The notes under the pieces were generated by a model. The model did no database searches. It saw nothing but the letters and a program-made list of their open reading frames with translations, and was not told the origin of the DNA. From Rhizobium sp. BK399 (GTDB lineage Bacteria > Pseudomonadota > Alphaproteobacteria > Rhizobiales > Rhizobiaceae), in contig NZ_JACIAH010000006.1 in assembly GCF_014194695.1 (NCBI RefSeq), positions 186,001 to 250,000 on the forward strand: 64,000 nucleotides of DNA, written 5' to 3'. Positions 51,125 to 59,421 of the stretch are shown here, piece by piece. The position numbers and the translations under genes are program-made. Position 1 is the stretch's first letter; each line of letters begins with the position of its first letter.

Positions 51125-52096
51125 TCAACGTTCCTTCGTATAGGGGACACCACCCGCCTTGGGCGGGATTGCCACGCCGATGAAGCCGGCGAGCAGGACA
51201 CAGGTCAGGATATAAGGCAGCGCCTGGAAGATCTGCACCGGCACTTCGCCGATCAGTGGCACCTGCTTGCCCTGCATGAAGTTTGCCAGCGCATCGAGAA
51301 AGCCGAAGAGCAGGCAGGCGAACATGACAGGCACCGGCTTCCATTTGGCAAAGACCAGCGCCGCAAGCGCGATGTAGCCCTTGCCGGCCGACATATCCTT
51401 GATGAAAGCCGCCGACTGCGCGATCGCGAGATAGGTTCCGGAGAAGCCGCAGAGGATGCCGGCGCACATGACGGCGCGATAGCGCAGCCAGGTGACCGAA
51501 ATGCCAGCCGTGTCGACGGCGCCCGGATTCTCGCCGACGGCGCGCAGCCGCAGGCCGAAGCGCGTGCGGTAGAGGATCCACCAGGAAAGCGGAACCGCGA
51601 AGAAAGCGAGATAGGTCAGGATGTTGTTGCCGGAAATCACGTTGGCATAAAGCGGGCCGATGATCGGAATATCGCGGATGGCATCGGCGCCAGGCAGCAC
51701 GATCGGCACAAAGCGAGCCTCAGGAAGCAGCTGCGGCGTGCGGCCGCCCTGGCCGAACCAGGCGCCGCCGAGAACGATCGTGATACCGGCGACGAAGAAG
51801 TTGATCGCCACGCCCGAGATGATCTGGTTGCCGCGGTTGGTGATCGAGGCGAAGCCGTGCACGAGGCTGAGCGCCACGGAGCAGACGATGCCGGCGCCGA
51901 GACCGAGCCATGGCGAACCGGTCAGGTAAGCAACGCAGGCCGCCGCAAACGCCGATCCGAGCATCTTGCCCTCGAGGCCGATATCGAAGATGCCTGCCCG
52001 CTCGGAAAACAGCCCTGCCAGCGCCGTGAAGATCAGCGGGATCGACAGGCGGATCGTGGAGCTGAGGACGCTGATGAAGATGTCATAATAATCCAT
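51125..52096 (-). CDS. Nucleoside ABC transporter permease (NupQ-like)
   Basis: 323-residue permease, about eight helices, with the family segment FSERAGIFDIGLEGKML near residue 35. GAGGGAACGCACG precedes ATG 52096. It pairs with the next upstream-transcribed permease. The operon contents (cdd, punA, deoC, deoA) point to nucleosides. Confidence 0.9.
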   Translation of the reverse strand: MDYYDIFISVLSSTIRLSIPLIFTALAGLFSERAGIFDIGLEGKMLGSAFAAACVAYLTGSPWLGLGAGIVCSVALSLVHGFASITNRGNQIISGVAINFFVAGITIVLGGAWFGQGGRTPQLLPEARFVPIVLPGADAIRDIPIIGPLYANVISGNNILTYLAFFAVPLSWWILYRTRFGLRLRAVGENPGAVDTAGISVTWLRYRAVMCAGILCGFSGTYLAIAQSAAFIKDMSAGKGYIALAALVFAKWKPVPVMFACLLFGFLDALANFMQGKQVPLIGEVPVQIFQALPYILTCVLLAGFIGVAIPPKAGGVPYTKER

Positions 52097-52107
52097 CGTG
52101 CGTTCCC

Positions 52108-53211
52108 TCACGCGGCCTTGAACTGTTGGTAGACGCGAACCATCGCGGGGCGGAACATGTATTCAAGCGCGCCGGCAAAGAGGATCACGAGACCCTGAAT
52201 GACAAGGATCATTTCGCGCGTGATATTGGGCATCTCGAAGGAGATCCAGTCGCCACCCTGATAGAGGATGCCGAAGAGGATCGCCGAGAAGATGATCCCG
52301 ACCGGATGGTTTCTGCCCATCAGCGACACGGCGATACCAACGAAACCAGCACCGCCGACGAACTCCACCTGCAGACGGGCCGAGGATCCCATGACCGGAT
52401 TCAGCGCCATCATGCCCGCAAGCGCGCCGGACAGCAGCATCGCAATCATGACGATGCGAGGGTAGGGGATGCCGGCATAGGCTGCCGCGCTCTGGCTGAC
52501 GCCAAGCGTGCGCATCTCGAAACCGAGCTTGGTACGCCAGATCAGCAGCCAGACGAAATAGGCCGCAACCAGCGCAATGAGGAAGGAAACGTTGAACGGC
52601 GCGGCGCCGAGCTTGGCGCCGAACAGGTCCATCAGCCAGCCGAGTTTCGGCAACTGGCCGCCTTCAAGGAAGGTGCGGGTTTCCGGCGCCATCTTGCCAG
52701 GCACGATCAGCACATGCACCAGCAGGTAGACCATCAGCGCCGCGCCGATATAGTTGAACATGATGGTGGTGATGACGATGTGGCTGCCGCGCTTTGCTTG
52801 CAGGAAGGCCGGAATGAAGGCCCAGGCCGCACCAAACAGGCCAGCACCGACAACCGCTACCGGCATGGTCACATACCATGGGACATAGTGGTCGAGCGCC
52901 AGCGCTACCAGGGCGCAGCCGAGGCCGCCGAGATAGGCCTGACCTTCCGAGCCGATATTGAACAGGCCGGCATGAATGGCGACGGCAACGGAGAGGCCGG
53001 TGAAGATGAAGCTCGTCGCGTAATAAAGCGTAAAGCCGATACCTTCGCCGCTGCCAAGCGCGCCTTCTATCAGCAGCGACAGGGCCGCAAGCGGGCTCTC
53101 TCCGATCAGCCAGACGACAAAGCCGGAGATCAGGAAGGCAACGAACAGGTTCAACAGCGGGATGAGGCCGTAGTTGATCCAATTTGGAAGTGGAACGGAA
53201 GCAGTGCTCAT
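52108..53211 (-). CDS. Nucleoside ABC transporter permease (NupP-like)
   Basis: 367-residue permease with the family's GLFNIGSEGQAYLGGLG near residue 85 and AAYAGIPYPRIVMIAM loop later. ATG 53211 follows GAGGCCTCG. It lies 7 bases after the ATPase gene and 11 before the NupQ-like gene. Confidence 0.9.
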   Translation of the reverse strand: MSTASVPLPNWINYGLIPLLNLFVAFLISGFVVWLIGESPLAALSLLIEGALGSGEGIGFTLYYATSFIFTGLSVAVAIHAGLFNIGSEGQAYLGGLGCALVALALDHYVPWYVTMPVAVVGAGLFGAAWAFIPAFLQAKRGSHIVITTIMFNYIGAALMVYLLVHVLIVPGKMAPETRTFLEGGQLPKLGWLMDLFGAKLGAAPFNVSFLIALVAAYFVWLLIWRTKLGFEMRTLGVSQSAAAYAGIPYPRIVMIAMLLSGALAGMMALNPVMGSSARLQVEFVGGAGFVGIAVSLMGRNHPVGIIFSAILFGILYQGGDWISFEMPNITREMILVIQGLVILFAGALEYMFRPAMVRVYQQFKAA

Positions 53212-53218
53212 CGAGGCC

Positions 53219-54730
53219 TCACGCGGCAATGCCGGCCATCATCAGGCCGAGGGTCTGTTCACCGGCATCGGGCGTCTTCTCACCGACCACGTGGCCGGCA
53301 AACATGACAAGGATACGGTCTGAAAGGGCGCGGATTTCGTCGAGTTCGACGGAGACGAGCAGGATCGCCTTGCCCGCGTCGCGCATCTCGATGATCCGGC
53401 GGTGAATGAACTCGATCGCGCCGATATCGACGCCGCGCGTCGGCTGGCCGATGATCAGGGCCGTCGGATCGCGCTCGATTTCGCGCGCCACGACGATCTT
53501 CTGCTGGTTGCCGCCGGAGAAGTTCGCTGTCTTCAGGCGCGGGTTCGGCGGACGAATGTCGTATTTCTCGATCTTCTCCATCGCGTCCTTGCGGATCGCG
53601 TCGAGATCAAGCAGCGGCCCCTTGCTGTAGCCGGGATTGCGATGGTAGCCGAGAACCGAGTTCTCGTACTCCTCGAACTTCAGCACCAGCCCCATGTGAT
53701 GACGATCTTCGGGAATGTGAGCGAGGCCGAGCTCCCTGAGCCGCGCCGGATCGGCCTTGTCGATTGGCTGGTTGTCGAGGAAAATCTCGCCGGAATGCGG
53801 CTTGCGGATGCCGGCAATTGCCTCCAAGAGTTCGGACTGCCCATTGCCAGCGACGCCGGCAATACCGACGATCTCGCCGGCTCGGACGTCGAAGGAGACG
53901 TTGTCGACCATGGTGACGCCGCGATTGTCCTTAACGGTCAGGTTGCGAGCCGACAGGATCACCTTGCCTGGATTGGCTTCGCCCTTCTGCACGCGCAGCA
54001 GGACGCGGCGGCCGACCATCAGTTCGGCCAGCTCCTCGACCGTCGTCTCGGAAGTCTTGCGGGTCGCGACCATCTCGCCGCGGCGCATGACCGACACCGT
54101 ATCGGTGATCGCCATGATCTCGCGTAGCTTGTGGGTGATCAGAATGACCGTCTTGCCCTGGTCGCGAAGGACGCGAAGGATCTTGAAAAGATGGTCTGCC
54201 TCGGCAGGCGTCAGCACGCCGGTCGGCTCGTCGAGGATGAGGATCTCGGCGCCGCGGTACATGGCTTTGAGGATCTCGACGCGCTGCTGCAGCCCGACCG
54301 GAAGCTCTTCAATGAGCGCATCGGGGTTCACTTCGAGGCCATAGTCCTTCTCAAGGCGGCGCAGCTCGGCGCGCGCGGAAGAAACGCCTTTGGCGAGCAG
54401 GGCGCCGCCCTCGGCACCGAGCATGATGTTCTCGAGCACCGTGAAATTGTCGACCAGCATGAAGTGCTGGTGCACCATCCCGATGCCGGTCGCGATCGCG
54501 GCCTGGCTGTCCTTGATGGTGACGGGATTGCCGTTGACGCGGATTTCACCGGCGTCGGCATGGTAGAAGCCATAGATGATCGACATCAGGGTCGATTTGC
54601 CGGCACCGTTCTCGCCGATGATGCCGTGAATCGTGCCCTTGGCGACGGTAAGATTGATGTCTTTGTTGGCATGAACGGCACCGAATTTCTTGTCGATGCC
54701 CACAAGTTCGATAGCGGGCGTGTCTGTCAC
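53219..54730 (-). CDS. Nucleoside ABC transporter ATP-binding protein (NupO-like, two ABC domains)
   Basis: 503-residue double ATPase. The first domain has Walker [13 protein letters not shown] and Walker [12 protein letters not shown]. The second has a degenerate P-loop ([13 protein letters not shown]), a signature [13 protein letters not shown] and [12 protein letters not shown], the usual asymmetry of this family. GTG 54730 is chosen because TTGGAG lies about 8 bases upstream; the in-frame ATG at 54778 lies in the terminator hairpin. It follows the binding-protein gene across that hairpin. Confidence 0.9.
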   Translation of the reverse strand: MTDTPAIELVGIDKKFGAVHANKDINLTVAKGTIHGIIGENGAGKSTLMSIIYGFYHADAGEIRVNGNPVTIKDSQAAIATGIGMVHQHFMLVDNFTVLENIMLGAEGGALLAKGVSSARAELRRLEKDYGLEVNPDALIEELPVGLQQRVEILKAMYRGAEILILDEPTGVLTPAEADHLFKILRVLRDQGKTVILITHKLREIMAITDTVSVMRRGEMVATRKTSETTVEELAELMVGRRVLLRVQKGEANPGKVILSARNLTVKDNRGVTMVDNVSFDVRAGEIVGIAGVAGNGQSELLEAIAGIRKPHSGEIFLDNQPIDKADPARLRELGLAHIPEDRHHMGLVLKFEEYENSVLGYHRNPGYSKGPLLDLDAIRKDAMEKIEKYDIRPPNPRLKTANFSGGNQQKIVVAREIERDPTALIIGQPTRGVDIGAIEFIHRRIIEMRDAGKAILLVSVELDEIRALSDRILVMFAGHVVGEKTPDAGEQTLGLMMAGIAA

Positions 54731-54740
54731 AGCAGGCTCC

Positions 54741-54784
54741 AAATACGAAAAGGGCGTATGGCGGAACGGATCCGCCATACGCCC
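54741..54784 (-). terminator. Terminator/attenuator between binding-protein and ATPase genes
   Basis: Perfect 14-bp stem, GGGCGTATGGCGGA (54752-54765) with TCCGCCATACGCCC (54771-54784) around ACGGA. On the minus strand it is followed by TTTTCGTATTT. It lies 15 bases after the binding-protein stop, so partial termination would give extra binding protein. Confidence 0.75.
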
Positions 54785-54798
54785 GTCTCAGTCACGGA

Positions 54799-55791
54799 TC
54801 ACTTCGGGCAAGCATTGTCCGAGGTATAGTCGTGAACCTTGATGGTCCCCGCGATGATGCCTTCCTTGGCCTTGTCGAGAGCAGCCTGCATGTCAGGCGT
54901 GATCAATGCCTTGTTGTTGTCGTCCATGGCGGCTGCAACGCCGTCTTCCTTGACGCCGAGCGCGAGAACGCCGGCCGTGAACTTGTCAGCCTTGACGTCG
55001 CTGAAGCCGTTGTAGACAGCAAGGTCGACGCGCTTGACCATCGAGGTCAGGACGGAGCCCGGGTGCAGATGGTTCTGGTTGCTGTCGACGCCGATCGAGA
55101 GCTTTTTGTTGTCGGCTGCTGTCTGCAGGACGCCGAGGCCGGTCGCACCGGCTGCCGCGTAGATGACATCAGCGCCCTGGTCGATCTGGTTCTTGGTGAG
55201 CTCGCCACCACGAACCGGGTCGTTCCAGGCAGCGCCCGTCGTGCCGGTCATGTTCTGGAACACTTCGACATCGGCCTTGACCGAGCGGGCGCCCTGCTCA
55301 TAACCGCATTCGAACTTGCGGATCAGCGGAATGTCCATGCCGCCGACGAAGCCAACCTTGCCGGTCTTCGAAGCGAGGCCGGCCAGCGTGCCGACGAGGA
55401 AGGAGCCTTCTTCTTCCTTGTAGACGACAGAACGAACGTTCGGCTTGTCAACGACGGCGTCAACGATGACGAACTTCGTGTCGGGGAATTCGGCTGCGAC
55501 CTTCTCGATTGCCGAAGTCCAGGCGAAGGAGACAGCGATAACCGGGTTGAAGCCGCGGCTCGCGAAGTTACGGATGGCCTGCTCGCCCTGGGTGTCGCCG
55601 GTCGGCTCGAAGTCGCGATAAGCGATCCCGGTTTCCTTCTTGAACTTTTCGGCGCCGTTGTAGGCTGCTTCGTTAAACGACTTATCGAACTTCCCGCCGG
55701 TGCCGTACACGAGCGCCGGCTTGACGTCGGCGGCGAGCGCCGTCGTGGACATGGCAGCCACGGCCAGGAGAGTCAGAAGGGATTTTTTCAT
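54799..55791 (-). CDS. BMP-family nucleoside-binding lipoprotein-like protein
   Basis: 330-residue periplasmic binding protein of the BMP (BmpA/Med) family. The signal peptide is LLTLLAVAAMSTTALA, cut before ADVKPALVYG; no lipobox cysteine is present, so it is a soluble form. The motif GGKFDKSFNEAAYNGAEK near residue 31 and QGADVIYAAAGATGLGVLQ are typical. ATG 55791 is used. It heads the operon with the ATPase and permeases. Confidence 0.92.
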   Translation of the reverse strand: MKKSLLTLLAVAAMSTTALAADVKPALVYGTGGKFDKSFNEAAYNGAEKFKKETGIAYRDFEPTGDTQGEQAIRNFASRGFNPVIAVSFAWTSAIEKVAAEFPDTKFVIVDAVVDKPNVRSVVYKEEEGSFLVGTLAGLASKTGKVGFVGGMDIPLIRKFECGYEQGARSVKADVEVFQNMTGTTGAAWNDPVRGGELTKNQIDQGADVIYAAAGATGLGVLQTAADNKKLSIGVDSNQNHLHPGSVLTSMVKRVDLAVYNGFSDVKADKFTAGVLALGVKEDGVAAAMDDNNKALITPDMQAALDKAKEGIIAGTIKVHDYTSDNACPK

Positions 55792-56050
55792 GAGTTGCAG
55801 CCCTATTGTTTCTAATTGTTTGGGTCCTCCCGCAAGCCGTTTAGGCATGTCTGCGGAACCACCGACCTCCCCCCGGAGGCCTGGCTGGGCGCATCCTTGC
55901 ATGGCTCAAAAAAAAATTCACGAGAAATTTTTCGACTGGTAAAGATTTGCCGCAATTGCCAAAAATCAGCTCACGCGGGCTGAATTTTGTACAAAATCAT
56001 CACCGGCTTGCGATTTTTCTCGGCAAATTTGGGTTCGCCAAGACCGCTTG
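55792..56050. other. Upstream region of the nucleoside transporter operon
   Basis: 259 bases containing a run of nine A (about 55908-55916), the near-palindrome CGAGAAATTTTTCG at 55921-55934 and GCAATTGC around 55952. These may be promoter or operator parts. I looked for a purine riboswitch core and could not support one. Confidence 0.4.
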
Positions 56051-56368
56051 TCATGCCGCAAAGCGGCCAGCCACCGAGGGCTTCTTGTAGCCCACCATCC
56101 ACAACATCAGCGACAGCACCAGGAACACGGCAAAGGCCGGCTGGAGCATCAGCCACTGGAAGGCAAGCGTGTAGAAGCGCGGATGGATGTAATAGGCGAT
56201 GGTCGATTGAAGGGTTTCCAGCGACGAGGGGCTAAGGTCCTGCCATGCGTCACCCATGGGAGTGATAACTACCGACGACGCGGCAACGGACTGAATGGAA
56301 TCAATCGTACCGGCGATGACGGCGACGGCCAGCGCAACGAGACTTGCCAAACGCAAAAGGAAACGCAT
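56051..56368 (-). CDS. Small two-helix membrane protein of unknown function
   Basis: 105-residue protein. Two hydrophobic segments are seen, one at the N-terminus (LLRLASLVALAVAVIAGTI) and one near the C-terminus (PAFAVFLVLSLMLWMVGY), with a polar periplasmic stretch between. ATG 56368 is preceded by GGAGAGTTTG. No family is named here; conserved small proteins of this shape are common in rhizobia. Confidence 0.65.
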   Translation of the reverse strand: MRFLLRLASLVALAVAVIAGTIDSIQSVAASSVVITPMGDAWQDLSPSSLETLQSTIAYYIHPRFYTLAFQWLMLQPAFAVFLVLSLMLWMVGYKKPSVAGRFAA

Positions 56369-56596
56369 CAAACTCTCCGGCGATCAAACATGCCAGGCAT
56401 TTTCCTGGCCAGCCGCGCCATTCGTCAACCTCTACAAAAGATAGTTATGGAGGGGTGGAGCTACAATGGAGGGCCAGAGCGCACTTTTACCGGAAGAAGT
56501 CAAAAAACTGTTAGATTTGGGTTGATCGGCAAAAATTCATCGGTATATATCGCGCCGTTCCGACGATTTGCATCTTCGCCGATGCAGACCGCCAAA

Positions 56597-56686
56597 GGAC
56601 AGGTGGCCGAGTGGTTGAAGGCGCACGCCTGGAACGCGTGTGTACGTGAAAGCGTACCGAGGGTTCGAATCCCTCTCTGTCCGCCA
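56597..56686 (+). tRNA. tRNA-Ser (GGA anticodon)
   Basis: 90 bases with encoded CCA. The acceptor GGACAGG pairs with TCTGTCC (one G-U). The anticodon arm is CACGC-CTGGAAC-GCGTG with anticodon GGA at 56631-56633. A long variable arm (TGTACGTGAAAGCGTACC) and T arm GGGTTCGAATCCC complete the class II fold. The adjacent accessory genes begin about 240 bases downstream of its 3' end. Confidence 0.97.
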
Positions 56687-56779
56687 TTATTGTCTTTAAG
56701 TGTCTGATTTTGAAGATATATTTCAATCTGCATTCGGCCGGCCCGCCATTGAGCCCGCCACGAGAGTCCGGGCCCTGAT

Positions 56780-56813
56780 TTTATTGTTGGCATCCCTTTA
56801 TTGTTGGCATCCC
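56780..56813. repeat. Tandem 17-bp direct repeat
   Basis: Two perfect back-to-back copies of TTTATTGTTGGCATCCC (56780-56796 and 56797-56813). They lie about 95 bases after the tRNA-Ser gene and 114 bases before the first cassette gene. Possible recombinase or regulator-binding repeats. Confidence 0.85.
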
Positions 56814-56927
56814 ACAGAAAAATGCGAATCCCCCGTTGCCAATCGTTACGACAATCGGCTATTTGAGATTCATTAACACCAACGAATCACTGCGCAAGAG
56901 GTGCGGTGTCCTAACAAAGGGACGCCT

Positions 56928-57326
56928 ATGCCTACCAATTCGCAGTTGGGCCTGTTTTCCTCCCCCGACAAAATTGAAGCTACTCCAGAAAGCGATTTAG
57001 CGATTCACGCCACTGCTTCGCCCGAAGCAACTTTTTCTGTGGCCACTTCCGACGCTATACCCTGCGCAAAGCCCCGGGCTGCTGCAAATGTTGGCCTCCG
57101 GCGCAAGGGCGAGGGTTCTGCGCATGCCAAGCCCCAGGCTGAAGAGCGGTATCTCTCGGTTCAGAATGTGGCATCCCGCTATGCCATCAGTATCCAGACC
57201 GTCTGGCGCCATACCAAGCATAACCCGGATTTCCCGAAACCGATCAAGATCCTCAATGGCTCCACCCGTTGGCGCATGAGCGACATCTTGGCCTTCGAGG
57301 TTTCACGCCAGGAGGTCAGCCGGTGA
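56928..57326 (+). CDS. AlpA/excisionase-like small HTH protein
   Basis: 132-residue protein. The first 70 residues look disordered and alanine/serine/proline-rich; the last 60 carry an excisionase-type winged HTH, YLSVQNVASRYAISIQTVWR followed by HNPDFPKPIKILNGSTRWR, the normal AlpA beta-hairpin pattern. AAAGGGACGCCT precedes ATG 56928. The stop overlaps the next gene in GTGA. It likely regulates or directs the recombinase encoded after it (inference). Confidence 0.78.
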   Translation: MPTNSQLGLFSSPDKIEATPESDLAIHATASPEATFSVATSDAIPCAKPRAAANVGLRRKGEGSAHAKPQAEERYLSVQNVASRYAISIQTVWRHTKHNPDFPKPIKILNGSTRWRMSDILAFEVSRQEVSR

Positions 57327-57781
57327 CCGTCGCCAGCGCTCTCCGCAAGAAACGTCGAAATCTCCAGAGCGATAGGAAGGCTAACCTTCACCAGCTCTAC
57401 TCAAGTGATGATGTCATCAAGCTTTATGAGATCTCACGCAATACCCTGACCAACTGGATTGCCGACGGTCTTCCCTTCATTGATGCCGGGTCGCGTCTGT
57501 TTCGCGGCTCGGACCTTAACGCCTTCCACAGTCGACGGCGGCTGAAGGCTGCCGGAGAGCCACTCGGCCGGTTCTTGGTCAACTGCTTCGGCTGCAAGCG
57601 CTCTCATTCACTGCTTGAGGGAGATGTCTCGGTTTCTCCCGGTCGCACTGACGGGATTTTCCGCGTTTCCAAAATCTGCCCGGATACCGGAGTGAGGGCC
57701 AACAGGTTCGTCTGTAGGGAAGAATTGGATACGCTCCAGAGGCTTCGCGAAACCGATCCCGGAAGCAAGACTCCCGACTAA
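57323..57781 (+). CDS. HTH protein with putative zinc-binding cysteines
   Basis: 152-residue protein. GTG 57323 is strongly supported by AGGAGG 7 bases upstream and overlaps the previous stop. An excisionase-like HTH is seen at about residues 25-70 (HQLYSSDDVIKLYEISRNTL then GLPFIDAGSRLFRGSDL). The C-terminal half has CFGCKRSH and later ICPDTG with RFVCRE, a four-cysteine pattern that could bind zinc. No named family is recognised for this combination. It probably acts with the flanking recombinase. Confidence 0.72.
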   Translation: MTVASALRKKRRNLQSDRKANLHQLYSSDDVIKLYEISRNTLTNWIADGLPFIDAGSRLFRGSDLNAFHSRRRLKAAGEPLGRFLVNCFGCKRSHSLLEGDVSVSPGRTDGIFRVSKICPDTGVRANRFVCREELDTLQRLRETDPGSKTPD

Positions 57782-57931
57782 TATGTTCCCTCGGTCCAAT
57801 CGAGGTTTGTGCAAATCCGGCGGTCCCGCCTCCGGGGCCGTTGCCGCAACCAGACCATCACCAAGCTCATGGAGCGCCGCCAGCCGGAAATCCTGTCCCG
57901 AACCGAAGGTTCGCCTTTGGTAATGCAAACC

Positions 57932-57951
57932 CATGCGATCTCAAGCGATCG
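57932..57951. promoter_or_regulatory. Inverted repeat upstream of the recombinase gene
   Basis: TGCGATC (57932-57938), TCAAGC, GATCGCA (57945-57951). It ends 21 bases before the recombinase start. An operator or recombinase-binding site is possible. Confidence 0.45.
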
Positions 57952-57972
57952 CATCAAATTTAGAGATTTAAA

Positions 57973-59088
57973 ATGACTGCATCTATCGAGAATAATGCCT
58001 CAATCGTCTACCTCTATCAGGGCGAACTGAGGCACGGCAAAGGCTTCCACCCGAAGACCGTCAACGACATCCTGCGCCATATCTGGCAGTTTGAGGCGCA
58101 CACCGGATCCGTCGACTTCCGGTCAGTGACGCGCAAGATGGTCGAGGATTTCAAGGATGAGCTTATCAGCCGGGCAGACAAAGCCGGCAAGGAGGGGTTG
58201 TCCGCCTCGACCATCGTACATACGTTCGGGAACCTGAAAGCCTTCTTCACCTGGCTTTCTGGTCAGAACGGCTACAGGAGGGCGATCAGCGCCCAGCTCT
58301 ACAACCACTTCAACTCGCCGCGGCATTTGGTCGAGCTCGCTGGAGCCGCGGCGCAGAAGTTCGTCCCGAGTGCAGAGCAGCTGCGGTTGATGCTTGGGGA
58401 GATGCCGGCAAATTTGCCGGCCCAGCGGAGGGACCGCGCTATGCTGGCGGCCCTTTTCCTGTTTGGTGTCCGTGATGGGGCGTTGATCTCGCTGCGCCTG
58501 AAGCATGTCGACATCGACCGCAAGCAGGTGTTCCAGGACGCGCGCGAGGTGAAGACGAAGTTCAGCAAGACGAGCATCGTCGACTGGTTTCCGATAGGAG
58601 ACGCTATCGAACGTATTGTCATCGACTGGATCGCGGAGTTGAAGGCAATGGGCGCCGGAGAAGATGCCCCTCTCTTTCCTACGACACCATTCAAGCCGTG
58701 GATCGGCCGGCACAGCATCGAGCTTGAGTTCCTGACCACGGCTGCCCCTGTGCGCCAGGTCTTACGGAAGGCGGCCGCTGCCGCGGGTGTTCCCTACTTC
58801 AAGCCCCATGCGATCCGCTCCACAGTCGCGAAGCTCTGTGATGAGTGGGCCTCTTCTTTGCGGGATATGAAGGCGCTCAGCCAGAACCTCGGTCATGAGC
58901 AGGTGAGCACGACGTCGAAGTACTATGGTGATGTCGAGCCTCACGTGAAACAGGAGCTGTTCCGCAAGATGCGTGACAAGCAGCGGAACCCGGGCGCCCG
59001 CGACATAAGCGATCTTGCCGAGCGGGTCGACCTGGATACGCAGGATATGGTTCGTAAGATCCTGCAGATGGCGCTGGACAAGAAATAG
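57973..59088 (+). CDS. Tyrosine recombinase/integrase
   Basis: 371-residue site-specific recombinase. An N-terminal core-binding domain (about residues 10-110) precedes the catalytic domain, where Arg in FGVRDGALISLRL, Lys in VKTKFSKT, His-x-x-Arg in PHAIRSTVAKL, and His plus Tyr in LGHEQVSTTSKYYG give a complete active site. ATG 57973 has only a weak ribosome site (AGAGATTTAAA). It follows two small HTH genes and lies 198 bases before tRNA-Val, so it may target one of the flanking tRNA genes. Ends with LDKK at 59088. Confidence 0.92.
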   Translation: MTASIENNASIVYLYQGELRHGKGFHPKTVNDILRHIWQFEAHTGSVDFRSVTRKMVEDFKDELISRADKAGKEGLSASTIVHTFGNLKAFFTWLSGQNGYRRAISAQLYNHFNSPRHLVELAGAAAQKFVPSAEQLRLMLGEMPANLPAQRRDRAMLAALFLFGVRDGALISLRLKHVDIDRKQVFQDAREVKTKFSKTSIVDWFPIGDAIERIVIDWIAELKAMGAGEDAPLFPTTPFKPWIGRHSIELEFLTTAAPVRQVLRKAAAAAGVPYFKPHAIRSTVAKLCDEWASSLRDMKALSQNLGHEQVSTTSKYYGDVEPHVKQELFRKMRDKQRNPGARDISDLAERVDLDTQDMVRKILQMALDKK

Positions 59089-59099
59089 TCACACGTAGT

Positions 59100-59134
59100 G
59101 CGCGGTGGCAGACATTTGCCATTTGCCACCGCGC
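59100..59134. repeat. Perfect 11-bp stem-loop after the recombinase
   Basis: GCGCGGTGGCA (59100-59110) and TGCCACCGCGC (59124-59134) around 13 bases. No T tract follows, so it is either a weak terminator or a recombination-site structure. Confidence 0.6.
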
Positions 59135-59286
59135 ATCGCCTCTGGTTGGTTGGCCCTAGTGGTTCGAGGCCTGCAAAGCCCTTCCGAAAAAATAAAAAAA
59201 TCTTCGCAAACGCTCTTGCGGTTTCCCCGCGATCCGCATAAATCACGGCCACCGACGCGGCGGACCAAACCGGACCGATTTCGCGA

Positions 59287-59362
59287 GGGCGATTAGCTCA
59301 GTTGGTAGAGCGCCTCGTTTACACCGAGGATGTCGGGAGTTCGAGTCTCTCATCGCCCACCA
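59287..59362 (+). tRNA. tRNA-Val (UAC anticodon)
   Basis: 76 bases with encoded CCA. The acceptor GGGCGAT pairs with ATCGCCC. The D arm is GCTCAGTTGGTAGAGC. The anticodon arm is CCTCG-TTTACAC-CGAGG with anticodon TAC. The T arm is GGGAGTTCGAGTCTCTC. A remnant integrase begins 60 bases after its 3' end, the position typical of tRNA-integrated elements. Confidence 0.97.
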
Positions 59363-59421
59363 TTCTTTCCCCTATGTTTCAAAAACCTAAGTGATATCAA
59401 GGGCTGTCTGAGACCCTAGTC

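Noticed and set aside
52126..53307. 393-codon plus-strand frame opposite the NupP-like permease
   Set aside because: The product is a highly charged Arg/Asp/Glu-rich antisense translation with no domain.
55792..56050. Possible purine riboswitch before the nucleoside transporter operon
   Set aside because: I could not find the conserved junction and loop elements; only A-tracts and short palindromes are present.
56666..59286. tRNA-Ser 3' end duplicated as an attachment site flanking the recombinase cassette
   Set aside because: No second copy of the GGTTCGAATCCCTCTC region was found between the cassette and tRNA-Val, so attL/attR could not be defined.
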